A model generated the notes under the pieces. It ran no database searches and was not told the origin of the DNA. It worked only from the letters and a program-made list of their open reading frames with translations. Positions 16,436 through 25,759 of a stretch of DNA of 64,000 nucleotides are shown here, piece by piece; the first letter of the stretch is position 1, and every line of letters starts with the position of its first letter. This stretch comes from Streptomyces chattanoogensis. GTDB taxonomy: Bacteria; Actinomycetota; Actinomycetes; Streptomycetales; Streptomycetaceae. The stretch spans positions 62,001 to 126,000 of the forward strand of contig NZ_LGKG01000024.1 in NCBI RefSeq assembly GCF_001294335.1. Reading direction: 5' to 3'. Position numbers and translations under genes: made by a program.

Positions 16436-17620
16436 ATGATCCGTTTTGAGCACGTCACCAAGAGCTACCCGGACGGCACCACCGCCGTCGACGACCTCTC
16501 CTTCGAGGTCGCCAAGGGTGAACTCGTCACGCTCGTCGGCCCGTCGGGCTGCGGCAAGACGACGACGATGAAGATGGTGAACCGGCTCATCGAGCCCACC
16601 AGCGGCCGCATCCTGCTCGACGGCGAGGACATCTCGACCATCGATCCCGTCGGCCTGCGCCGCCGCATCGGCTATGTCATCCAGCAGGTCGGCCTCTTCC
16701 CGCACAAGACCGTCCTGGACAACACCGCCACCGTCCCGCATCTGCTGGGCCGGCCGCGGAAGGAGGCCCGGGCCCGCGCCGCCGAACTCCTCGATCTGGT
16801 CGGCCTGGACCCGTCGACGTACGGCGACCGCTACCCCGACCAGCTCTCCGGCGGCCAGCGCCAGCGCGTCGGGGTCGCCCGCGCGCTCGCCGCCGATCCG
16901 CCCGTGCTCCTGATGGACGAGCCGTTCGGCGCGGTCGACCCGGTGGTCCGCGAGCACCTCCAGAACGAGTTCCTGCGGCTGCAGTCCACGCTCCACAAAA
17001 CGGTCCTCTTCGTCACCCACGACATCGAGGAGGCGGTCCGGCTCGGCGACCGGATCGCCGTCTACGGAGCGGGGCGCATCGAGCAGTTCGACACCCCCGC
17101 GACGGTGCTGGGCGCGCCCGCGACCGACTACACCGCGGAATTCGTCGGCGCGGACCGCGGGCTGAAGCGGCTGTCCGTCACGCCTGTGGAGACCGGCGAC
17201 CTCGAACAGCCCCCGGTGGTGCACCTCGACGACACGGCCGCGAGCGCCGCCGGCCGGCTCCGCGCCGACGGCGCCCCCTGGGCGGTCGTCCTGGACGGCG
17301 ACGGGTCCCCGTACGGCTGGGTCCCGGCCGAGGCGCTCGCCGAGGGCTCCGGCGCGCTCACCAAGGGCTCCGGCGGCTCGACGGTCCGCGAACACGCCCG
17401 CCGGATGGATGCCCGGCTGCCGCTCGGCGCCCCGCTGCGCCAGGCCCTCAGCGCGATGCTGCAGCACGACGCCGGCTGGATCGCCGTCCTGGACGGCGAC
17501 CGCTATGTGGGCGTCCTGACCCCCGCCCGGTTGCACACGGCACTGCGCCGCTCCACCACCGCGGACGCCGCGAACGTCCCGCGCGGCAAGGTCACCGTGG
17601 ACACGGTGCCCGACGCCTGA
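16436..17620 (+). CDS. Osmoprotectant ABC transporter ATP-binding protein with C-terminal CBS-like region
   Basis: A 394-residue ATPase of the OpuCA/ProV class. Walker A is GPSGCGKT at residues 35-42, the signature LSGGQRQRVGVARAL near 139, Walker B LLMDEPFGAVDP near 157, and the switch HDIEEA follows. After residue ~240 there are two CBS-like modules (APWAVVLDGDGSPYGWV and AGWIAVLDGDRYVGVLT), which in OpuA-type transporters sense ionic strength. It is divergent from its two permeases and powers the same importer. Confidence 0.92.
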   Translation: MIRFEHVTKSYPDGTTAVDDLSFEVAKGELVTLVGPSGCGKTTTMKMVNRLIEPTSGRILLDGEDISTIDPVGLRRRIGYVIQQVGLFPHKTVLDNTATVPHLLGRPRKEARARAAELLDLVGLDPSTYGDRYPDQLSGGQRQRVGVARALAADPPVLLMDEPFGAVDPVVREHLQNEFLRLQSTLHKTVLFVTHDIEEAVRLGDRIAVYGAGRIEQFDTPATVLGAPATDYTAEFVGADRGLKRLSVTPVETGDLEQPPVVHLDDTAASAAGRLRADGAPWAVVLDGDGSPYGWVPAEALAEGSGALTKGSGGSTVREHARRMDARLPLGAPLRQALSAMLQHDAGWIAVLDGDRYVGVLTPARLHTALRRSTTADAANVPRGKVTVDTVPDA

Positions 17621-17647
17621 CACGCCGCCATGGCCTTGTCCGGCGGA

Positions 17648-18058
17648 TCAGGGTCGGCAAGGCCGCGTGAGTCCCGGTCGTGTGCAGGTCTCCCGACTAC
17701 ACGGCCACAGCCTGCCCGCGGTGCCCTGGGGCACGAGCGCGAAGGCGGCTCCCGGCACCGCGCCGGCGGCCGGCACGAACGCGGACAGCAGCCGCAGTGG
17801 CCGTTGCCGACCGCTCAGCGCGTAGGACGTCGCGAGTGCGCCGACCAGACCACAGCTCCCCACCGAGTCACCCCCGCCGTGCACACTCCGGCCCGCCGTG
17901 CTCACCGCGTGCGCCGCCGCGCCGGACAGAAGGAAGACCACCGGCATCCACACGGCACCCAGCCTGCGTTCGGCCGGCGGCGCGACGACCGCGAGGGCCG
18001 CCAGGTTGAAGGCGAGCTGCACCCGGCCCGACGTCTGCACCAGCAGCGCGGTCACCAC
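17648..18058 (-). CDS. Rhomboid-like membrane protein, apparently truncated
   Basis: A 136-residue hydrophobic protein with NLAALAVVAPPAERRLG, similar to the first conserved helix of rhomboid proteases, and GGGDSVGSCGLVGAL, similar to the GxSx active-site helix. No catalytic histidine helix is evident, and the C-terminal ~28 residues (rich in Cys, Arg and Pro) look like out-of-frame sequence. The upstream frame is open to the DUF3180 stop without a further start codon. It may be a decayed rhomboid gene. Confidence 0.45.
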   Translation of the reverse strand: MVTALLVQTSGRVQLAFNLAALAVVAPPAERRLGAVWMPVVFLLSGAAAHAVSTAGRSVHGGGDSVGSCGLVGALATSYALSGRQRPLRLLSAFVPAAGAVPGAAFALVPQGTAGRLWPCSRETCTRPGLTRPCRP

Positions 18059-18109
18059 CCGCCGCCACAGCGCCGCGAGCGGCCGGCCCGGGCTGACCGG
18101 CTCAGGACG

Positions 18110-18601
18110 CTAGGGCCGCGACGCTCCCCGGTGGTCGGGATGGTCCTCGTCCTCCGGGAGTTTGCACACCCGCTCCAGGAAGATCGCGGCGGCCACCACG
18201 GCCGCTCCCGCGAGGACGGCGAAACCGGCGTTGATCGCCTGTTCCCGGCGCGGTGCGACATCGATGCCGGAGGCCAGCAGGAAGACGCCGACTCCGCCGT
18301 ACAGCCCGGCGACCAGCGCCGCCACGAGGGCGCTGGCCTGCCCGAAGACCACCGAGCGGGCGGCCACCAGGGGATCGACGCCCTTGGCGTCCGGCCGCCG
18401 CTCGCGCTGGGCGCGCAGCCGCGAGCGGAGGTTGAACGCCGTGGCGGCCAGTACGGCGGCGATCAGCGCCAGCACGACCGGCGCGGCCACCGGCACGCTC
18501 GGCAGCGTGCCGAACGAGTCCCACAGCCGCGCACCGGCCCAGGCCAGCACCCCTGCCGCCAGAAACAGCCCGACCAGCACCTTGATGTGTAGCTGCTTCA
18601 C
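18110..18601 (-). CDS. DUF3180 domain-containing membrane protein
   Basis: A 163-residue protein with four hydrophobic helices (VLVGLFLAAGVLAWAGARL, VVLALIAAVLAATAF, a third near ALVAALVAGLYGG, and AGFAVLAGAAVVAAAIFL). DUF3180 genes characteristically follow folK in actinomycetes, as here. GTG 18601 follows GAGGGG. Function is unknown; the linkage with folate genes is positional. The 233-base gap before it contains a 13-bp direct repeat CCGTACGCGATCA at 18757 and 18773. Confidence 0.8.
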   Translation of the reverse strand: MKQLHIKVLVGLFLAAGVLAWAGARLWDSFGTLPSVPVAAPVVLALIAAVLAATAFNLRSRLRAQRERRPDAKGVDPLVAARSVVFGQASALVAALVAGLYGGVGVFLLASGIDVAPRREQAINAGFAVLAGAAVVAAAIFLERVCKLPEDEDHPDHRGASRP

Positions 18602-18834
18602 CGAGCCATCGCCCCTCGCGCCGTCATGGCCGTCCCGTCCGTTTCCTACGCATGTCCGCGGATTCCACGCATTCCCGTCGTATGTACCGATCCATGCCAT
18701 ATGGATCCGACGTCTACGCATGGCTCGCGTACGTGAGCGTCCTGTACGTGATCCTCCCGTACGCGATCAGCGCCGTACGCGATCACCGGTGCGCGCCCTC
18801 CCCGTCGTGCGCGACCGACCCGCAACCCTAACGA

Positions 18835-19431
18835 CTACTCCGGCAGCCGCAGTTCCAGGTCCGTCCGCTGGTGGACGCCCTCGCTGCCCACCGACGACAG
18901 CAGTTCGGCCACCGCGCCGCGCCCGGGGACCTGCGCCTCCGGGTCCACGTCATGCCACGGGACCAGCACGAATGCGCGCTCGTGGGCCCGCGGGTGCGGC
19001 AGGGTCAGCCGCGGGTCGTCGGAGACGACGTCCTGGTACGCCAGGATGTCGACGTCGATCGTGCGCGGGCCCCAGCGCTCGTCGCGCACCCGCTCGAAGG
19101 CTTCCTCGATGGCATGGCCGCGCTCCAGAAGGGAGTCCGGCGGCAGAGTCGTCTTGATCAGCACCACGGCGTTGAAGTACGCGGGCTGGGAGGCGGGATC
19201 GACGCCCCACGGCGCGGTCTCGTACACCGGGGAGACGGCCTTGACCCGCAGGCCGGGGGTCTCCTCCAGTGCGTCGACGGCGCCCTGCAGGGTCTCCAGG
19301 CGGTTGCCGAGATTGCTGCCGAGCGAGATCACGGCGCGTTTGGGGTTGGACAGCGTCACATCCGCGGCGTCCACCTGCTCCACGACGGAGGCGGGCACCG
19401 GCTGTACGGTCGGGTCACTGCTGGTGTTCAT
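18835..19431 (-). CDS. folK: 2-amino-4-hydroxy-6-hydroxymethyldihydropteridine pyrophosphokinase
   Basis: HPPK, 198 residues, transfers pyrophosphate from ATP to 6-hydroxymethyl-dihydropterin in folate synthesis. SLGSNLGNRLETLQ is the N-terminal pterin/ATP segment. The diagnostic RWGPRTIDVDILAY carries the two magnesium-binding aspartates, and LPHPRAHERAFVLVPW follows. The first ~30 residues are a variable leader. Its ATG overlaps the folB stop (ATGA), showing coupling with the preceding pathway step. Confidence 0.95.
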   Translation of the reverse strand: MNTSSDPTVQPVPASVVEQVDAADVTLSNPKRAVISLGSNLGNRLETLQGAVDALEETPGLRVKAVSPVYETAPWGVDPASQPAYFNAVVLIKTTLPPDSLLERGHAIEEAFERVRDERWGPRTIDVDILAYQDVVSDDPRLTLPHPRAHERAFVLVPWHDVDPEAQVPGRGAVAELLSSVGSEGVHQRTDLELRLPE

Positions 19432-19787
19432 ACGGCACTCCGGGTGATGGTGATGGTCACGTCGTCGAAGGGGACAGTGATCGGGGCGTCCGGCTTGTGC
19501 ACCACTACCTCCACCTCCTTGACCCCCTCGTGCTTGAGGCACTGGTCGGCGATCCGCTCCGCGAGGGTCTCGATGAGGTCGACCGGCTCGCCCTCCACGA
19601 CGGCCACCACCTCCTCGGCCACGACACCGTAGTGCACGGTCTTCGCGAGGTCGTCGGATGCCGCGGCGGGGCGGGTGTCCAGGCTGAGCACCAGGTCGAC
19701 GATGAAGGTCTGGCCTTCCTCGCGCTCCCGGGGAAACACCCCGTGGTGCCCTCGGGCCTTGAGCCCACGCAGCGCGACACGATCCAC
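19428..19787 (-). CDS. folB: Dihydroneopterin aldolase
   Basis: A 119-residue FolB that converts dihydroneopterin to hydroxymethyl-dihydropterin and glycolaldehyde. Typical sequences are DRVALRGLKARGHHGVFPRE, with the catalytic Glu region, and DLIETLAERIADQCL. The C-terminus has VHKPDAPITVPFDDV with the conserved Lys. GTG 19787 is preceded by GGGAGTG. Four-base overlap with folK downstream. Confidence 0.95.
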   Translation of the reverse strand: MDRVALRGLKARGHHGVFPREREEGQTFIVDLVLSLDTRPAAASDDLAKTVHYGVVAEEVVAVVEGEPVDLIETLAERIADQCLKHEGVKEVEVVVHKPDAPITVPFDDVTITITRSAV

Positions 19788-20119
19788 GCGAATCACTCCC
19801 ACTGGTCCACTGGCACCGCCGGCGCCACCGATCATCGAATCCGGGCAGGCGCCGGAGTCCTCCGGCAACACTGCCCCACTCGAATCTACCTTCGAGCACT
19901 GACAGCGCTCGCCCATGGGGGCTATGGACAAGTCCCCGTCCTGCTGCTAGGCGGGCCGTGAGAGGTCATCCGCGCGACGTCTTACCCCTTTGCCCGCGCC
20001 CCACCCCTACCCGTACCGCACTTGGCTCGAACGGGTGCCCTCAGACCGTCTCGCTGACGCCCCCGAGGCGCCGGGCCCGGAGCCGCGCGCAGACCCTGCG
20101 CACAGCGGTCACGAGCTGC
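19788..20119. other. Intergenic gap (332 bases) between the NTF2-like gene and folB
   Basis: No convincing gene on either strand. It should contain the folB promoter if folB is not read through from folP. I see no clear hairpin or strong promoter match. Confidence 0.5.
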
Positions 20120-20611
20120 TCAGACCCCGCTCACCGGGCCGTTCTCGTCCCCGTCGGCGTCCTCGTCGTCGCCTTCTTCGTCCTCGCGGTCCGCCAGCAC
20201 CGGCGACCCGTGGTGCGACCACACCCGCCAGCCGTCCTCGGTGCGCTTGAAGACGTTCGTGGCCACCACGAGCTGGCCGATCAGCGGCCCCACCGTGCCG
20301 TCGTCCTCGGCCGGACCGCCGCTGAGGATGTTCTCGGTGCAGGTCACCAGGGCGGTGTCCCCGACGACGTCGATCTCCACATCCGTCAGGAAGAACTGGA
20401 TGTACTCGGTGTTCGCCATGATCAGTGCATACGAGCGCAGCACCTCGCCGCGCCCACGCAGCACCGGCCACCCCGGGTGCACCACGCTCACCTGACCGTC
20501 GAGCCACAGCTCGGACAGCGCCTCGTGATCACCGCGCTCGATGGTCTCGTACAGGGTCGTGTTCGCCTGCTCGACCAGCTCGATGTCCGTCTGTGGGCCC
20601 AAGCCGCTCAC
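20120..20611 (-). CDS. NTF2-like (SnoaL-fold) protein linked to folP
   Basis: A 163-residue protein of the nuclear transport factor 2 superfamily: DIELVEQANTTLYETIERGDHEAL, VSVVHPGWPVLRGRGEVL and VWSHHGSPV are typical of this cone-shaped fold. The last ~20 residues are highly acidic (DREDEEGDDEDADGDENG). GTG 20611 overlaps the folP stop as GTGA. The conserved coupling to folP suggests a role near folate synthesis, but no reaction is known. Confidence 0.85.
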   Translation of the reverse strand: MSGLGPQTDIELVEQANTTLYETIERGDHEALSELWLDGQVSVVHPGWPVLRGRGEVLRSYALIMANTEYIQFFLTDVEIDVVGDTALVTCTENILSGGPAEDDGTVGPLIGQLVVATNVFKRTEDGWRVWSHHGSPVLADREDEEGDDEDADGDENGPVSGV

Positions 20612-21516
20612 ACCGCTCCCGTCGCATTCGCCGTCGTACCGCTCACGTCGTCGGCCGGCGCCGTCGCGGCCTCCACCGCGCGGGCCACCCGCACCGCGTC
20701 CGCGCTCGCCCGCACCTCGTGCACCCGCACCGCCCAGGCCCCCTCCCGCGCCACGATCGCCGACACCGCGGCCGTCGCCGCGTCCCGCTCCCTCGCGGGC
20801 GGCGGGGCGGCTCCCGCACCGCCCGCCAGCACCCTGCCCAGGAACCGTTTCCTCGAAGCGGCCACCAGAAGGGGACGGCCCAGCGCCCGCAGCCGGGCCA
20901 GCTGGGCGACCAGCGCCAGATCGTGCCCCGCCTGCTTGGCGAAGCCCAGACCCGGGTCGATGACGATCCGCTCCGGGTCGATGCCGCCGGACACCGCACG
21001 CTCCATGGACTGCCCGAGCTCGTCGACGACCTCGCGGACCACGTCCCCGTAGACCGCCCGGTTGTTCATGTCGATCGACTGGCCGCGCCAGTGCATGACG
21101 ACGAACGGGACTCGGGAGGCGGCCACCACCGGGATCATCGCCGGGTCGGCGCCGCCCGCGCTGACGTCGTTGACCAGCCGCGCCCCGGCCGCCACCGCCT
21201 GCTCGGCGACGGATGCGCGCATGGTGTCGACGGAGACCACGGCGCCGGCCGCGGACAGTTCCCGTACGACGGGGACGACGCGGCGCAGTTCCTCGGCCTC
21301 GTCCACCCGCGCCGCGCCCGGCCGGGTGGACTCGCCGCCGACGTCCACCAGGTCGGCGCCCTGTGCCACCAGGTCGAGACCGTGTTTGACGGCGAGTTCG
21401 GTGTCGAACCACTCGCCGCCGTCGGAGAACGAATCGGGCGTCACATTCACGACGCCCATCACCGCGCAGCGGTCCCAGTCCGGCAGTCCGGCCACCCGGC
21501 CACGCAAGGTACTCAT
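20608..21516 (-). CDS. folP: Dihydropteroate synthase
   Basis: A 302-residue TIM-barrel enzyme that joins hydroxymethyl-dihydropterin pyrophosphate with para-aminobenzoate; the target of sulfonamides. Signatures are MGVVNVTPDSFSDGGEW and LVDVGGESTRPGA. Other conserved pieces are NDVSAG, IVIDPGLGFAK and LLVAASRKRFLG. The C-terminal 20 residues are a variable Ala/Thr tail. First gene of a coupled pair with the NTF2-like gene. Confidence 0.95.
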   Translation of the reverse strand: MSTLRGRVAGLPDWDRCAVMGVVNVTPDSFSDGGEWFDTELAVKHGLDLVAQGADLVDVGGESTRPGAARVDEAEELRRVVPVVRELSAAGAVVSVDTMRASVAEQAVAAGARLVNDVSAGGADPAMIPVVAASRVPFVVMHWRGQSIDMNNRAVYGDVVREVVDELGQSMERAVSGGIDPERIVIDPGLGFAKQAGHDLALVAQLARLRALGRPLLVAASRKRFLGRVLAGGAGAAPPPARERDAATAAVSAIVAREGAWAVRVHEVRASADAVRVARAVEAATAPADDVSGTTANATGAV

Positions 21517-21626
21517 GACACCAGCCTAGGCCGTGTGCCGACCGGCCGGATGGTGGCCGTCGGCCCTGGCGCGGAGCGGCCGGCAGCGGGCCCCGCGCCG
21601 GCCGTCGGGTGCCCCGGGGCCGACCG

Positions 21627-23471
21627 TCAGGCGGCGGTCTCGACCACCCCGGGGGCCTTGACGCGTTCCGTCGTGTGGGCGCAGGGGCGTGGCTCGGCGG
21701 CCTTCTTGCGGCGCAGCACCCGCGGCAGCTCCAGGTAGCCCTCGGCCTGCATGGTGGCCAGGCCGATGCGCGGGATGTCCCGGGTGTTGCGGAAGACCAC
21801 GAAGCGCGGCTCCCAGCGCGGGCGGAACTTGTCGTTGAACTTGTAGAGCGACTCGATCTGGTACCAGCGGGACAGGAAGAGCAGCGTCCCGCGCGTGATG
21901 CGCGTCACCGGTCCCGCGCCCAGCTTCTCGCCGCGCTCCAGGGCGGAACGGAAGACCGCGAAGTTCAGCGAGAGCTGTTCGATCTTCAGGTCCGGCGCGG
22001 CCTGCAGCGCGGCGACGATCAGCAGCTCGTTCATGCCGGGATCGGCGCTGCGGTCGCGCCGCATCCGCTCCAGCGAGATGCCGTTCGGACCCCAGGGCAC
22101 GAAGTACTGCAGCGCCTTCAGGTCGCCGAACGGGCCGGGCTCCTCGCCCTCCGCCGGGGCCAGATGGGCGGTCGCGATCACCGCGTCGCTGTCCTTGACC
22201 GCGTCGATACGGCCCAGCGCCATGGAGAAGCCGCGCTCGTCGTCGGTGTCGCGCCAGGCGTCGGCGGCCTTCTGTACGCGCTCCAGCTCCTCCGGCTCCA
22301 GATCGCGCACCCGGCGTACCTGGGTGGTGTATCCGTTGCGCTCGATGCGCTTGACCATCTGGCGTACGTTGCGCATCGCGCGGCCGGACAGCGTGAAGTC
22401 GGCGACGTCGACGATCGCCTCGTCGCCCAGCTCCAGCGCGTCCATACCGGTCTCACGGGTCCAGACCTGCCCGCCGGTCTCGCTGCAACCGTGCACCGCC
22501 GGGGTCCAGGAGTGCGCCCTGGCCTCCTCCATGAACCGCTCGATGGCGCCCGGCCAGGCCTCGACATCGCCGATCGGGTCGCCGCTGGCGAGCATCACGC
22601 CGGAGATCACCCGGTAGCAGACGGCGGCCTTGCCGGTCGGGGAGAAGACGGCGCCCTTGTCGCGGCGCAGCGCGAAGTAGCCGAGCGAGTCGCGGGCGCC
22701 GTGCTTGGCGAGCAGCTCGCGCAGCCGCTCCTCGTCGTCCTCGGTGAGGCGGGCGGCCGGGTGCTCGGGGCGGAAGGCGAGGTAGGCGGTGGTGGCGACG
22801 GTCAGCAGGCCGAGCGCGCCGAGGGAGTAGCCGACGGTGTAGTCGATGTCGTGGGTGTAGCGCACCGGGCCCTCGAAGCCGAACAGGCCCCACAGGACGT
22901 GCTGGGTGCGGTCCCAGAACGACGGCGAGCCGACGGTCTTGTCGGGGTGGGAGCTGACGATCACCATGCCGATGCCGAAGCTCACGCCGCCGAGGACGAT
23001 GAGGTTGGCGAGGGCCTTCCAGCGGCTGCGCGGGTCCGGGAGGGCCGCGAACTCCTTCCGATGCCACACCAGGAACCCCAGCAGCGCCAGCGAGAGCACC
23101 GCTCCGAAAACGGAGTGGCGGTATACGAGCTGAGCGGCGATCCCCACCGGAAGCAGTGCCACGGCCGCGCCCCAGGCCCGGCGCTTGCGCCGTTTGAGCC
23201 CATGGGCCAGCAGAAGCAGCAGGATGCCCACGACGATGGACGCGGCGGCCGCCAGCGGGCTCACCGCGCCCGGCAGCACCTCCGCCAGCGCATGCATCCG
23301 GCTGTGCCGGAACCGCGGGAAGACACCGGCCGCCAGGTTCAGCAGTCCGACGACCACGCCGGCCGTCCCGACGATGCCGGGGACCCTCTCGGGCCGCGGG
23401 CCACGGAGCCAGCGTGGCGTGCGCCACGCAACCGTCTCCGACTTTTCGCCATCTAGCCTGTCAGACATCAC
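21627..23471 (-). CDS. Phosphatidylglycerol lysyltransferase domain membrane protein (MprF/LysX-like)
   Basis: A 614-residue protein. About the first 230 residues hold six or so transmembrane helices. The C-terminal ~330 residues are the cytosolic LPG-synthase (MprF C-terminal) domain, with FALRRDKGAVFSPTGKAAVCYR, VISGVMLASGDPIGD, and SLNFAVFRSAL. Such enzymes move an aminoacyl group from tRNA to phosphatidylglycerol, lowering envelope charge and giving resistance to cationic peptides. The amino acid used cannot be read from sequence. MM start; the second Met (23468) is equally likely. Confidence 0.85.
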   Translation of the reverse strand: MMSDRLDGEKSETVAWRTPRWLRGPRPERVPGIVGTAGVVVGLLNLAAGVFPRFRHSRMHALAEVLPGAVSPLAAAASIVVGILLLLLAHGLKRRKRRAWGAAVALLPVGIAAQLVYRHSVFGAVLSLALLGFLVWHRKEFAALPDPRSRWKALANLIVLGGVSFGIGMVIVSSHPDKTVGSPSFWDRTQHVLWGLFGFEGPVRYTHDIDYTVGYSLGALGLLTVATTAYLAFRPEHPAARLTEDDEERLRELLAKHGARDSLGYFALRRDKGAVFSPTGKAAVCYRVISGVMLASGDPIGDVEAWPGAIERFMEEARAHSWTPAVHGCSETGGQVWTRETGMDALELGDEAIVDVADFTLSGRAMRNVRQMVKRIERNGYTTQVRRVRDLEPEELERVQKAADAWRDTDDERGFSMALGRIDAVKDSDAVIATAHLAPAEGEEPGPFGDLKALQYFVPWGPNGISLERMRRDRSADPGMNELLIVAALQAAPDLKIEQLSLNFAVFRSALERGEKLGAGPVTRITRGTLLFLSRWYQIESLYKFNDKFRPRWEPRFVVFRNTRDIPRIGLATMQAEGYLELPRVLRRKKAAEPRPCAHTTERVKAPGVVETAA

Positions 23472-23609
23472 TTTCCCGTCGCCCCGGTCGAGAGAACGTG
23501 CGAGCCTAGTCGCAGCTTCTGGACTTTTTGCGCCCTGTATGACGGCGTTTCAGGGCTCGGGGTTCCACCAGCGGACCGGCTGGACCGGCCGCCCGGCAGA
23601 AAGCACCTC

Positions 23610-24830
23610 ATGGGCCTCACCAGCAAGAAAGTGCTGCTTCTTGCCGTCTTCGTAGCAGTAGCACTTTTCGTCCTCACCATCTGGCTCTGGCCGCGTCTGT
23701 CGAAGGGGAACTGGCGCGCCGTCCTCGGCCGAATAGGTCTGTTGCTGGCCACCCAGATATCCCTCTTCGCCACGATCGGCCTGGTCGCCAACAACTCCTT
23801 CGGCTTCTACGCCTCCTGGGCCGACCTTTTCGGCCAGGAGCAGGCGCCGGGCGTGGTCACGAATTACCAGACCGGGCCGAACGGCACCAAGCTCCAGATG
23901 CTCGGCACCGAGCGGATCAGCATCCCCGGCGGCTCCCGTCCCACGAAGGCCGGCCGGGTCGAGAAGGTCATGGTCCACGGCGGGCAGTCCAACCTCACCA
24001 GCCCGGCCTATGTTTATCTGCCGCCCCAGTACTTCCAGGAGAAATACGCGAAGAAGAAGTTCCCGGCAGCGGTCGTCCTCACCGGCTATCCCGGAACCGC
24101 CGAGGCGCTCTACAAAAAGCTGGCTTTCCCCCAGACCCAGCACAAGCTCCTCAAGCAGCACAAAATGAAGCCGACCATCCTGGTCATGATGCGGCCGACG
24201 GTCGCGCCGCCCCGCGACACCGAGTGTGTGGACGTCCCCGGCGGCCCGCAGGCCGAGACGTTCTTCACCCGGGACCTGCGCGCCAATATCTCCGAGCACT
24301 ACCGCGTCGGCACCGACGCCAAGAACTGGGGCGTCATCGGCGACTCCACCGGCGGCTACTGCGCGCTGAAGATGACCATGCGCCACCCCGAAGCGTTCTC
24401 CACCGGCGTCGCCCTCTCCGGCGCCTACAAGGCCCCCATCGACGCCACGACCGGCGACCTCTTCGGCGGCGACCCCCAGCTGGCCCGCGAGAACAACCTC
24501 CTGTGGCGCCAGCAGCACCGCCCCGCCCCGCCGGTGAACCTGCTGGTCACCACCAGCAAGCAGGGCGAGACCAACTACCAGAAGACCCTGCGCTTCATAC
24601 AGCAGACGAAGTCGCCCACCCGCATAGCGTCGATCATCCTCGACAGCGGCGGCCACAACTTCAACACCTGGCGCCGCGAAATCCCGGCCGCCCTGGAATG
24701 GCTGGGCGGCCACCTCCGAGCCGACAACCCCAGCGCCCCGAAGCCGGACCGCCATCCCAAGCCGGACCACCCCAAGCCGGACCACCGCAAGGCGGACCGC
24801 CCTGTGCCGGACGACCGCCGCGCTGCGTAA
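23610..24830 (+). CDS. Secreted/membrane-anchored alpha/beta-hydrolase (esterase, mycolyltransferase-like fold)
   Basis: A 406-residue protein. Two N-terminal hydrophobic helices (KVLLLAVFVAVALFVLTIWLW and a second around residue 45-60) anchor it. The hydrolase domain has YVYLPPQYF, nucleophile Ser in WGVIGDSTGGYCALKM, and catalytic His in DSGGHNFNTW, as in esterase D/Ag85-like proteins. The C-terminus carries a KPDHPKPDH-type Lys/Pro/Asp repeat, probably an extended tail across the wall. Substrate is unknown. Divergent from the lysyltransferase gene. Confidence 0.85.
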   Translation: MGLTSKKVLLLAVFVAVALFVLTIWLWPRLSKGNWRAVLGRIGLLLATQISLFATIGLVANNSFGFYASWADLFGQEQAPGVVTNYQTGPNGTKLQMLGTERISIPGGSRPTKAGRVEKVMVHGGQSNLTSPAYVYLPPQYFQEKYAKKKFPAAVVLTGYPGTAEALYKKLAFPQTQHKLLKQHKMKPTILVMMRPTVAPPRDTECVDVPGGPQAETFFTRDLRANISEHYRVGTDAKNWGVIGDSTGGYCALKMTMRHPEAFSTGVALSGAYKAPIDATTGDLFGGDPQLARENNLLWRQQHRPAPPVNLLVTTSKQGETNYQKTLRFIQQTKSPTRIASIILDSGGHNFNTWRREIPAALEWLGGHLRADNPSAPKPDRHPKPDHPKPDHRKADRPVPDDRRAA

Positions 24831-25034
24831 TACGGCGCCGGCCCCCACTCACCTGTCTTGCCCCACCTCCCGCGGGAGGCGCCGGGCTGTAGCGGCGAAG
24901 CCGCGTAAGCCTGGTGCCGTTGCCGAACAGCCCCGCGCAGCGGCAACCAGCCCGCCGCAGGCGCAACGGCGAGAAGAAACCGCGGTGCCGCAGACGACAA
25001 CGTACGGCCCAGGCAAAGCGCAGCGGACCGGCGC

Positions 25035-25640
25035 CTAGCGAGCCAGTATCAGGCTCATCGCCTCGGCCCGCGTGGCCGGATCCCGCAGCTGCCCGCGGAC
25101 GGCCGACGTGGTGGTCTTGGCCCCCGGCTTCCGCACCCCGCGCATGGTCATGCACATGTGCTCGCACTCGATGACCACGATCACGCCGCGCGGCTCCAGG
25201 ATCTCCATCAGGGAGTCGGCGATCTGGGTGGTCAGCCGCTCCTGGACCTGGGGCCGGCGGGCGTAGACATCGACCAGCCGGGCCAGCTTCGACAGCCCGG
25301 TGATCTTTCCCTCCACGGAGGGGATGTAGCCGACGTGGGCCACGCCCACGAACGGCACCAGATGATGCTCGCAGCTGCTGACCAGCTCGATGTCCTTGAC
25401 CAGCACCATTTCGTCATGGCCGAGATCGAACGTCGTCGTCAGGACATCCTCGGGCTTCTGCCACAGCCCGGCGAAGATCTCCTTGTACGCCCGCGCCACC
25501 CGCGCCGGGGTCTCCAGCAGCCCCTCGCGGTCCGGGTCCTCGCCGACCGCGATGAGCAGCTCGCGTACTGCGTTCTCGGCGCGCTTCTCGTCGAAGGTGC
25601 CGATCACGCCGTCGCCGTCCAGCGTCACGGGGTCCGTCAT
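25035..25640 (-). CDS. folE: GTP cyclohydrolase I
   Basis: A 201-residue enzyme that makes dihydroneopterin triphosphate from GTP, the first step of folate synthesis. Zinc ligands are in [12 protein letters not shown] and in [29 protein letters not shown] and the C-terminal SLILAR are typical. Start ATG 25640. It lies downstream of ftsH, separated by a hairpin, and several kilobases from the folP and folBK genes on the same strand. Confidence 0.97.
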   Translation of the reverse strand: MTDPVTLDGDGVIGTFDEKRAENAVRELLIAVGEDPDREGLLETPARVARAYKEIFAGLWQKPEDVLTTTFDLGHDEMVLVKDIELVSSCEHHLVPFVGVAHVGYIPSVEGKITGLSKLARLVDVYARRPQVQERLTTQIADSLMEILEPRGVIVVIECEHMCMTMRGVRKPGAKTTTSAVRGQLRDPATRAEAMSLILAR

Positions 25641-25688
25641 CTGGTGCCTCGTTCTCTCTGCGCCCGCTCGGCGCCCGCTCGAAACGCG

Positions 25689-25732
25689 GAATGCCGCGTC
25701 CCCCAGGCTAAAACCTGCGGAACGCGGCATTC
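25689..25732 (-). terminator. Extended hairpin between ftsH and folE
   Basis: Perfect 11-bp stem GAATGCCGCGT / ACGCGGCATTC, with a nested CAGG/CCTG stem in the loop. It lies after the ftsH stop and before the folE start. There is no T-run, so it could be a terminator, an attenuator or an mRNA-processing structure. Confidence 0.5.
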
Positions 25733-25759
25733 ATTCCGGGGCTCGTCCGAGCCCTTCGG

